Shown here piece after piece: positions 1 to 5,716 of a DNA stretch of 6,454 nt. This stretch comes from Actinomycetota bacterium (GTDB taxonomy: Bacteria; Actinomycetota; Thermoleophilia; Gaiellales; Gaiellaceae). Positions within the stretch are counted from its first letter, which is position 1. Every line of letters begins with the position of its first letter. The DNA lies in NCBI GenBank assembly GCA_013813345.1, contig JACCRW010000386.1, positions 1-6,454 of the forward strand. Direction: 5' to 3'. The position numbers and the translations under genes are program-made. The notes beneath the pieces were generated by a model, which worked only from the letters and a program-made list of their open reading frames with translations, searched no databases and was not told the DNA's origin.

Positions 1-374
1 GGCAGGACCCTCGCCGAGACGCTGCGCCGCTCGAGCAGGGTCCGGAGGAAGTGAGCAGGCGGAGCCAGTTCCGGGTAGGCGGCGACGCGCGCACCGTCCG
101 CAAGCGGCTCGACGCCACAGCCATAGAGCCAGAAGAGCGGCGCGGCGCACGCGACGAAGACGATCCGCGCCGGCGCGCCCGCGGCAACCGCAAGCGCGGC
201 CGCGCCGCAGCTCACCTGCGCGGGCGGCGGCGGCACGTCCGGGCGCAGAGCGATGTCGACGAGCCGCACCTCTACGTCCTCCTCGGCGTAGAAGCCGCGG
301 CGCCGAGCGACGAAATGCGGGAGCAGCTCGTGCGGGTCGAACGCCTTGAAGCCGAGCTCGAGTGGATCGCTCAC
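1..374 (-). CDS. Leaderless NMT1/THI5/SsuA-like substrate-binding-fold protein (3'-partial)
   Basis: This gene is read on the minus strand from GTG at 374-372 and leaves the window at base 1 with no stop, giving about 124 residues. The start overlaps the TGA of the LLM gene as GTGA, so translational coupling is likely. The N-terminus reads (M)SDPLELGFKAFDPHELLPH, followed by RRRGFYAEEDVEVRLVD, the usual opening of type 2 periplasmic-binding folds of the NMT1/THI5/SsuA group (beta strand, then a helix, then 'rGfy..e.dveV'). Further on are SCGAAALAVAAGAPARIVFV and FWLYG, then a VAAYPE-like segment, matching the first lobe of such proteins. There is no hydrophobic signal peptide: the fold begins within the first ten residues. 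As encoded it would stay in the cytoplasm, unlike its neighbour at 1389-2399. It could be a cytosolic ligand-binding or enzymatic THI5-like protein rather than a transport component. Family call fairly sure; role unknown. Confidence 0.72.
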   Translation of the reverse strand, partial: MSDPLELGFKAFDPHELLPHFVARRRGFYAEEDVEVRLVDIALRPDVPPPPAQVSCGAAALAVAAGAPARIVFVACAAPLFWLYGCGVEPLADGARVAAYPELAPPAHFLRTLLERRSVSARVL

Positions 375-1360
375 AGCTTCGCCATCACCTCGCTGGCGAG
401 GAGCCGTATCGTCGCTTCCGGGTGGGGAGTCGTGATCGGGATCACAAATCCGTCGATCTCGAGCGCCGCGAGCTCCCGAAAGCGCGGCAACGCCTCTTCG
501 GGAGTCCCGGCGATCGCGATCGCGTCGACCACGCGGTCGGTCAGTAGCTCCTGATGCCGGGCTTGCGAGCTCGCATGCTCGAAGTAGTCGTACTGCTCCT
601 TCATCGCCCGCATGTCCTCCCAGACGCCCTCGGGCATGTCTTCCTTGGGCACGTTGGCATGGACGGTGCCGGCGGCGGCAGCCGCGTAGCCCCGCACCTC
701 CTCGCGAGCCCGGGCGCGGTCGCCGTCGATCGAGCATGCCAGCCGTACGAGGCGCTTGGCCGTTCCGTTCGCCCGTCCCGCCTCGGCCTCGCCCACCGCG
801 ATGTGAGAGAGCGCGTAGCGGACGAGCGCCGGATCGGCGCCGACCTGGAAGAGCACCCCGTCGGCGATCCGGCCGGCGAGCTCGAGCGAGCGCGGGCCCG
901 AGGAGGCGAAGACGATCGGAATCGAGCGCTTCGTCCAGGTGAGCCTGATCGCCGCGCCGTCGTGCTCAACCTCCTCCCCGCCCAGCAGCGCGCGCAGGAC
1001 ATGAGTCGCCCGTTCGAGCTCCGCAAGCCGCGCCGGCCGCAGCCCCAGCGTCCTCACGGCGCTCTCGCCGACCCCGATCCCGAGCACCATCCTCCCCTCC
1101 GAGAGCTCGTCGATCGTCGCGAAGCTGCCCGCGAGAGCGGCCAGATGTCGCGTCCGCGGATTGGTCACGCCTGTCGCAAGGGTCAGCGACGAGGTCCGTG
1201 CAGCGCAGAGCGTGAGCGCGTCGAACGCGTCCCGAAAGAGCGACTGCGAGTCGGCGATCCAGATCCCCGCGAACCCGAGCTCCTCGGCGAGCGCCGCGAG
1301 CTCGGCGATCTCGGCAATCGGCCGATCCGGCAGGATCCCGATGTGGAGCTCGGGGCGCAC
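371..1360 (-). CDS. LLM-class flavin/F420-dependent oxidoreductase
   Basis: This is a luciferase-like monooxygenase superfamily TIM-barrel enzyme, likely cytosolic, using FMN or coenzyme F420. From the GTG at 1360 it is 329 residues, a normal length for the MER/F420-dependent reductase branch. Visible signatures are the first strand ELHIGILPD (residues 4-12), a helix ending EELGFAGIWIADS (26-38), LATGVTNPRTRH (61-72), the family hallmark 'AT.deLSeGR..LGIGvGes' (81-100), and the C-terminal GTPEEAL with DGFVIPITTPHPEATIRLL (285-321). The frame is open further upstream to an ATG at 1417, but that would overlap the preceding gene and add an Arg/Pro-rich stretch unlike the family. GTG at 1360 has AAGGGG 11 nt upstream and leaves a 28-nt gap, so I prefer it. 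It follows a binding-protein gene and overlaps the next binding-like gene by 4 nt. That pairing recalls SsuA/SsuD sulfonate systems, but the substrate here is unknown. Confidence 0.9.
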   Translation of the reverse strand: MRPELHIGILPDRPIAEIAELAALAEELGFAGIWIADSQSLFRDAFDALTLCAARTSSLTLATGVTNPRTRHLAALAGSFATIDELSEGRMVLGIGVGESAVRTLGLRPARLAELERATHVLRALLGGEEVEHDGAAIRLTWTKRSIPIVFASSGPRSLELAGRIADGVLFQVGADPALVRYALSHIAVGEAEAGRANGTAKRLVRLACSIDGDRARAREEVRGYAAAAAGTVHANVPKEDMPEGVWEDMRAMKEQYDYFEHASSQARHQELLTDRVVDAIAIAGTPEEALPRFRELAALEIDGFVIPITTPHPEATIRLLASEVMAKL

Positions 1361-1371
1361 GCGTACCGCCG

Positions 1372-1377
1372 CCCCTT
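1372..1377 (-). promoter_or_regulatory. Shine-Dalgarno for the LLM gene
   Basis: On the minus strand AAGGGG lies 11 nt before the GTG at 1360. The spacing is slightly long, but it supports this start over the upstream ATG at 1417, which would overlap the end of the preceding gene. Confidence 0.45.
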
Positions 1378-1388
1378 CTCGCCGCGGC

Positions 1389-2399
1389 CTAACGCGGCCT
1401 CCTGGCGGGGACTGCAACGCCCGAGTAGAGATCCAAGGCGGGAACGGGCTTCGCGATCCTGAAGCCGTTTCGGATCACGCTGATCGTCGAGGCGAGCTTG
1501 CCGGTGTCGATGTAGCCGACACCGTAACCGCGGGCTCGCGTCTGCTTGTTCTCGACGAAGAACTTCATGATCCGAAGCTCCTGCGCCGCAACGACGGGAT
1601 CGGCGAGCTGCTGGTACTTCGCGAGGATCGCTCCGGCGGCGCCCGGGTTCTGGATCGACCACGCGAGCCCCTTGTTCAACGCCCGCGTGAACGCCCGTAC
1701 CTGACCCGGGTTCGTGCGGATCTTGTCCTCCGAGGCGATGATCCCGATTCCGAGCAGGCCGGGGAGCACCTTCGAGTACTTGAAGCTGCGGATCTTCTTC
1801 CCCCCGGCGGCGCGGGAGACGAGCGGTAGGCCGGCGCTGAACTGGCCGATCCCGTCCACCTGCCGCGAGGCGAGGAGCGCCGGCAGCGCCGGGGGCGCCG
1901 CATCGCGCCACGTCACCTTGCTCGCGTCGATTCCGGCCTTCTTCGCGTAGAGCGGGAACAGGATCCGCACGGTCGAGGCGGGCGAGTCGGCAAGCGTTCG
2001 CCCCTCCAGCTCCTTGGGCGTCGTGATCCCGCGTTCCTCGAGCGTGAAGATCGCGGACATCGTGTTCTGGTGGACGACGCTGACGATCTTCACCGGCAGG
2101 CCCTCGTTCGCCTTCGTGACGACGAGCGCGCCGATGTCAACCGGTGAGTAGTCGAGGCGGCCGGCGGCGACGAGCTTGATGTTGTCCACCGATCCCGTTC
2201 CGGACGTCACCTTCACGTCGAGGCCGGCGTCGCGGAAGTAGCCGCGCTCGATCGCGACGTAGACATAGGCGTCGCGACCGAAGTTGCCGAAGGAGGTCGC
2301 ATAGTTGACCGAGTCGGCCTGGCGCGCGTCCGGTTGGGCGAGGGCGGCACCGACGAGGACGAGCGGAACGATGAGCGCGATCACGAGCTTCCGCAGCAT
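1389..2399 (-). CDS. Secreted ABC-type substrate-binding protein, NMT1/THI5/SsuA (TauT/nitrate/sulfonate) family
   Basis: The predicted protein has 336 residues. It opens with a Sec-type signal peptide: basic MLRK, a hydrophobic core IALIVPLVLVG (about 7-17) and an A-L-A cleavage motif ending at residue 21. The mature protein shows family features: VNYATSFGNFGRDAYVYVAI, ERGYFRDAGLDVKV (51-64), VAAGRLDYSPVDIGALV (77-93), ITTPKELEGRTLADSPAST (125-143), then ALLASRQVDGI (175-184), the usual second-lobe helix in which the copy of the ligand site is tested. These proteins deliver small anions or heterocycles (sulfonates, nitrate, pyrimidines) to an ABC importer. No permease or ATPase gene is in the window. 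No Cys lipobox is present. The start ATG at 2399 has AAAGGGG 5 nt upstream. An in-frame ATG at 2468 would put 23 Ser-rich residues before the signal peptide and is unlikely. It sits 70 nt after the P450 gene and 28 nt before the LLM gene, probably in one operon. Confidence 0.88.
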   Translation of the reverse strand: MLRKLVIALIVPLVLVGAALAQPDARQADSVNYATSFGNFGRDAYVYVAIERGYFRDAGLDVKVTSGTGSVDNIKLVAAGRLDYSPVDIGALVVTKANEGLPVKIVSVVHQNTMSAIFTLEERGITTPKELEGRTLADSPASTVRILFPLYAKKAGIDASKVTWRDAAPPALPALLASRQVDGIGQFSAGLPLVSRAAGGKKIRSFKYSKVLPGLLGIGIIASEDKIRTNPGQVRAFTRALNKGLAWSIQNPGAAGAILAKYQQLADPVVAAQELRIMKFFVENKQTRARGYGVGYIDTGKLASTISVIRNGFRIAKPVPALDLYSGVAVPARRPR

Positions 2400-2404
2400 G
2401 GAGA

Positions 2405-2411
2405 CCCCTTT
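2405..2411 (-). promoter_or_regulatory. Shine-Dalgarno for the binding-protein gene
   Basis: On the minus strand AAAGGGG precedes the ATG at 2399 by 5 nt and decides that start. Just upstream is CCTCT (2419-2415), which can pair with the AGGGG of this site around a 5-nt loop, so a weak occluding hairpin is possible. Confidence 0.55.
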
Positions 2412-2469
2412 CTGAGAGGAGGAGGACGACGGTGCCTGCGAACCATGGTGGAACCGGAGCTCTGACATG

Positions 2470-3705
2470 TCAAGCGTCCCACTCGACCTGGAGTCGCGAC
2501 AGGCCGCGGGCGAAGAAGATCGGCTCGTAGGCGAAGGCGTCAGCGCCGGCCAAGCGGAGACGCGGTAGCCGCTCGAGGAGGAGCGGCAGCGCGACCTTGA
2601 GCTCGAGCCGTGCCAGCGGGGCGCCGATGCAGAAGTGGATTCCCTTGCCGAAGGCGGCGTGACGGCTCGCGTTCGGCCGCCGTGGATCGAAGCGATGCGC
2701 CTGCTCGAAGACGCGGTCGTCGCGGTTCGCGGATCCGTAGTGGACCATCACCCGCGCCCCTGCTGGGATCGTCGCTCCACCAAGGTCGACCTCTCGGTTC
2801 GTCGTGCGGAAGAGGCCTTGCGCGGGCGACTCGAGCCGGAGGATCTCCTCGATCGCGCCCGCCAGCAGGTCGTCGTTGCCGACCAGGGCGGGAGCCTCAG
2901 GCTCGCGAAGGAGCAGGAGGATCGCGTTCCCAATCGCCCGGGTCACGGTGACGTGGCCTGCGATCAGCAGGTCGAACGGCACGCCGAGCAGAGCCTCCAG
3001 GGGTAGCGGCGGCTCCAGCTCCCGCGCGGCGGTGAGGAGCGCCGCGATCAGATCGTCGCCTCCTTCTCGCTCCCGCTGCTCGAGGGCGTCTACGAAGTAG
3101 GCCTGCAACGAGACCGTGCTGCGCGCCCAGGCGAGTTGCTGCTCGAGGGTCGAGCCGCGCTGGTGTAGCGCGAGCCAGTCGCTGCTCCAGGTGTGCAGGC
3201 GCCCGAGATCCTCGGTCGGCAGTCCGAGCAGGCGGCCCATCACGCGCAACGGCAGCGGCCACGCGAAGCGCTCGACGAGGTCGCAGGAGCCATCCACCGC
3301 GAAGCCGTCGATCAGCTCGGAGGCGATCGAGGTGTTCCAGGGCTCGGTCTCGGCCACGCGCCGCGGCGTGAACGCCCGGGTGATCAGACCGCGGATCCGG
3401 GTGTGCAGCGGCGGATCGGTGTCGATGATCAACGGCATCTCGGGCCACCCCTCCGCGAGGACGTTCTCGACCTCCATCGGTAGCTCGACGGGCGACGACC
3501 GAAGCGCGTCGCGCGCGGAGAACGTCTCGTGGTCCTTCAGCACCCGCATCACGTCGTCATAGCGGGTGACGACCCAGAAACCGTCGGTCTCGGAGAAGAA
3601 GACCGGCTCGTGCTCGCGCGCCTGCGCGAGGACGGGGTACGGGTTCCGGCGCTGCTCCGGATCGAGCAGGTCGAAATGGATCGGGCAGACCGCGGGCTCG
3701 GACAT
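2470..3705 (-). CDS. Cytochrome P450 (bacterial soluble class)
   Basis: This is a haem-thiolate monooxygenase of about 411 residues, the normal length for soluble bacterial CYPs and without a membrane anchor. Numbered from the ATG at 3705: an N-terminal segment ending NPYPVLAQAREHEPVFF; WVVTRYDDVMRVL; the C-helix region DTDPPLHTRIRGLITRAFTP (about 95-114); an I-helix LIAGHVTVTRAIGN (about 247-260); the K-helix EXXR motif E-I-L-R (287-290); and the haem-binding loop FGKGIHFCIG with Cys359 as the axial ligand. Odd feature: the I-helix acid normally found in AG-x-(E/D)-T is Val252, although Thr253 is kept. A TTG at 3714 is an alternative start adding three residues; neither has a good ribosome site. 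It is followed after 70 nt by the binding-protein gene and preceded by the regulator on the same strand. No ferredoxin or reductase is in the window, so the electron donor is unknown. The substrate cannot be assigned from sequence. Confidence 0.95.
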   Translation of the reverse strand: MSEPAVCPIHFDLLDPEQRRNPYPVLAQAREHEPVFFSETDGFWVVTRYDDVMRVLKDHETFSARDALRSSPVELPMEVENVLAEGWPEMPLIIDTDPPLHTRIRGLITRAFTPRRVAETEPWNTSIASELIDGFAVDGSCDLVERFAWPLPLRVMGRLLGLPTEDLGRLHTWSSDWLALHQRGSTLEQQLAWARSTVSLQAYFVDALEQREREGGDDLIAALLTAARELEPPLPLEALLGVPFDLLIAGHVTVTRAIGNAILLLLREPEAPALVGNDDLLAGAIEEILRLESPAQGLFRTTNREVDLGGATIPAGARVMVHYGSANRDDRVFEQAHRFDPRRPNASRHAAFGKGIHFCIGAPLARLELKVALPLLLERLPRLRLAGADAFAYEPIFFARGLSRLQVEWDA

Positions 3706-3770
3706 CCTCGCCAATGATCCGGCGAATCCGGCTCCAGGTCGAGCGGAGCGTCCCGAGCGGCGCGAGAAGC

Positions 3771-3798
3771 GAGCCGAGCGGTCGAGCAGGCGGCTCGA
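3771..3798 (-). terminator. Weak inverted repeats in the regulator-P450 gap
   Basis: The 99-bp gap between the regulator stop and the P450 start holds two overlapping inverted repeats: TCGAGC (3782-3787) with GCTCGA (3793-3798) around a 5-nt loop, and GAGCCG (3771-3776) with CGGCTC (3791-3796) around 14 nt. The first lies 6 nt past the regulator stop. There is no T-tract, so if it terminates at all it would be partial or factor-dependent. It could equally be a small operator or chance pairing in a region rich in GCTCG words. I find no convincing separate promoter for the P450 gene here. Confidence 0.22.
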
Positions 3799-3804
3799 AC
3801 GGTC

Positions 3805-4830
3805 TTAGATGCCGAGCGCGGCGCGAAGCGCAGGTACCCGGCGACGCGCGACTTGGATCGGCTCGACGGTGTCGTCGAGCAGGAGCCAGAGACCGCCGTT
3901 GAAGCCCGTCGCGATCTCACGAACGTGCGCGAGGTTGACGAGAGCGCCTCGACTGACGCACATGAACCCGTCGCCGGCCAGTCGCTGTTCGAGCTCCCCG
4001 ATTCCCTTGGCCGCCGCGCGGAGCCGCCCCTCCGCCGTCTCGAGCCAAACGAGTCCTTGCTCCGCGAAGATCGCGCGAACAGCGGACCTGTCGACGAGCA
4101 GCATCCGTCCGTCGCGCACACCCACGAGGCGGCCGGGCGCCGACAGCGGCCCGGCAGGCGCAGGGAGTGCAAGTGCCGCATCGCCACGGCCGCGCAGCCG
4201 GCGCTCCACCCCACGCGCGGCGCCGCGAAGCCACGCCAGCGCTCCGTTCGGCACCGGCCGATCCCACATGGAGATCCCGATCACCCCCACGGCTGCTGCG
4301 GTTTCCGGCACGACCACCGCTACCGCCGCGCAGCTCCAGTCGTGGAAGGCGGCGCACCAGTGCTCGTACCGGCTGACGGTGACCTCCCGTCGCGAGGCGA
4401 GAGCCGTGCCGATCCCCGTCGTTCCAGCCGAGAGCTCGTTCCAGGACGCGAACGGCTGCAGATTCTGCTCGCTGCTCCGGCGCTCTGCGCCTTCGTCTCC
4501 CCATGTCGAGAGCACGCGTCCTATCCCGTCCGCAACCGAGACGACGCCGCCGACGGCGCCGACGTCGGCCGAGATCGACATCGCCGCCGCGCCGAGCTCC
4601 GCTGCGACGATCGACTCGTAGGGGGCGAGCGTGGCGCCGCGCGCCGAGGCGGGCGCGCGCCGATTCCCAGGGTCGACGCCGTACTCGTCGCGGCAGCGGA
4701 GCCACGAGCTGACGATCTCCGGACGCACGCCGTGGGCGACGTCCTCGCCGGCCGCGAATCTCTCCCACGCTAGGGCTGCAAGCCGCTCCGGCTCGCCCAG
4801 CTTCCGCCTTGCCTGCCGCGTGCCGCTCAT
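3805..4830 (-). CDS. GAF-LytTR one-component transcriptional regulator
   Basis: The predicted regulator has 341 residues and three parts. The N-terminal helix with VRPEIVSSWLRCRDEYGVDP (35-54) matches the lead-in of AcoR-type regulators. A GAF sensor domain follows (about 70-210), with NELSAGTTGIGTAL (131-144) and YEHWCAAFHDWSCAAVAVV (155-173), also typical of the AcoR GAF. A C-terminal LytTR DNA-binding domain (about 241-341) contains GFMCVSRGALVNLAHVREI (288-306) and a final IQVARRRVPALRAAL. There is no receiver domain and no sigma-54 AAA+ domain, so it should bind a ligand directly and act on ordinary sigma factors. Cys47, Cys159, Cys167 and Cys291 are present, so redox sensing cannot be excluded. 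The start ATG at 4830 has GAAGGG 4 nt upstream. The frame stays open to 5154, but that stretch is antisense to the hydrolase and lacks domain character. It is divergent from the hydrolase-SDR arm and precedes the P450 arm, so it is the likely regulator of both. Confidence 0.85.
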   Translation of the reverse strand: MSGTRQARRKLGEPERLAALAWERFAAGEDVAHGVRPEIVSSWLRCRDEYGVDPGNRRAPASARGATLAPYESIVAAELGAAAMSISADVGAVGGVVSVADGIGRVLSTWGDEGAERRSSEQNLQPFASWNELSAGTTGIGTALASRREVTVSRYEHWCAAFHDWSCAAVAVVVPETAAAVGVIGISMWDRPVPNGALAWLRGAARGVERRLRGRGDAALALPAPAGPLSAPGRLVGVRDGRMLLVDRSAVRAIFAEQGLVWLETAEGRLRAAAKGIGELEQRLAGDGFMCVSRGALVNLAHVREIATGFNGGLWLLLDDTVEPIQVARRRVPALRAALGI

Positions 4831-4881
4831 CGCGCCCTTCGCACCGCTCGCCACGCCCCGGCAACCGCTGACGCCGCGTCG

Positions 4882-4920
4882 CTCGACAACCTCGACCCTC
4901 GCTCGTGATGATAGAGGCGG
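4882..4920. promoter_or_regulatory. Candidate divergent promoter/operator region
   Basis: The 90-bp gap between divergent genes (4831-4920) should carry both promoters. On the plus strand TCGACA (4883-4888) and GATGAT (4907-4912), 18 bp apart, resemble -35 and -10 boxes; transcription would then start almost at the hydrolase ATG, a nearly leaderless mRNA. On the minus strand TATCAT (4913-4908) is a -10-like word without a clear -35. CTCGAC occurs twice (4882-4887 and 4891-4896), a 9-bp period direct repeat over the plus -35. LytTR proteins usually bind direct repeats, so this is a candidate site. All of this is inference from short words. Confidence 0.3.
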
Positions 4921-5460
4921 ATGGCGCCACCGCAGCATCGGTTTCTGTCCGTGCGCGATCTCCGCCTCCACCTCCTCGACTACGGCGGCGAGGGGCGGCC
5001 CGTGCTGCTCCTGCACGGAGTCGCCGGCAGCGCCTGGATGTGGCACGACGTCGCTCCGGCCCTGAAGGAGGTCGGACGCGTGCTGGCCCTCGACTTCCGC
5101 GGCTACGGAGACAGTCAGTGGTCGGCCGACGGCCGCTACGGCACGGAGGAGCACGTCGCGGATGTCCTCGTGGTTCTGGATCGCCTCGGCATCGCCGAGC
5201 TCGACCTCGTCGGCTTCTCGTCCGGCGGCCTCGTCGCGCTCGCGCTCACCGCGCAGACAGAGGCGCTCGTGCGACGGCTCGCGCTCGTCGACATCGCGCC
5301 GTCCTCGAAGCTCGCCGAGACCGACGTGCTCCCGCTCGGATACGCGTTCGCAAGCGGCGCCGAAGCGGTCGAGACCGAGCGGCGGCTCGCTCCCCGGGCG
5401 GCCGAAGCCACGCTCGAGACGATCGCGGCCCTCTCCACCCGGCCCGTCGCCGGCGGCGGC

Positions 5461-5470
5461 TGGCGAAGAA
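5461..5470 (+). other. Apparent one-base deletion (frameshift point)
   Basis: The sequence TGGCGAAGAAGC follows a run of GGC codons (5452-5460). Upstream coding lies in the frame of base 4921; downstream coding lies one base back. Restoring one base after 5465 makes W-R-K-K-H-D-P, continuous with the family pattern. The exact position could vary by a few bases within the CGGCGGCGG run. Confidence 0.65.
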
Positions 5471-5704
5471 GCACGACCCGTTCTTCCTCGAACGCTGGCC
5501 GTTCCGGCTCGACGACCGCTGGGAGGAGCTGCGGGAGCTGGAGCAGCCCGTGCTCGTCGTTCACGCGGAGGACAGTCGCGTCCTCTCCGCCGAGGATGCG
5601 GAGCGGATGGTCGCCGAGGGCGCCAATGTCACGCTCGTGCGCATTCCGGGCTGCGGCCATCTCGTCTCCGTCGAGCGACCCGCGGAGCTCGCGCAGGCAC
5701 TTGT

Positions 5705-5708
5705 GGAG
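5705..5708 (+). promoter_or_regulatory. Shine-Dalgarno for the SDR gene
   Basis: GGAG lies 8 nt before the ATG at 5717, inside the end of the hydrolase gene. With the ATGA overlap it supports coupled translation of the two genes. Confidence 0.5.
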
Positions 5709-5716
5709 TTCCTCTC

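Noticed and set aside
51..554. 167-codon plus-strand open frame near the left edge
   Set aside because: It is antisense to the leaderless binding-like gene and the end of the LLM gene; composition is low-complexity and Arg-rich.
1361..1417. Start of the LLM protein at ATG 1417
   Set aside because: It overlaps the end of the binding-protein gene by 29 nt and adds an Arg/Pro-rich lead not seen in the family.
554..1462. 302-codon open frame on the plus strand opposite the LLM gene
   Set aside because: It is Arg/Pro/Ala-rich with no recognisable motif and mirrors the third-position GC bias of the LLM gene, whose family signatures are clear.
2444..2451. ACCATGGT palindrome in the P450 to binding-protein gap as an operator
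   Set aside because: An 8-bp palindrome with no extension is expected by chance and has no other support.
2400..2468. Start of the binding protein at ATG 2468
   Set aside because: It would add 23 Ser-rich residues before a typical signal peptide; ATG 2399 has a well-placed AAAGGGG.
4831..5154. 108-residue N-terminal extension of the regulator
   Set aside because: It would be antisense to the hydrolase N-terminus. The ATG at 4830 has a good ribosome site and fits the family start.
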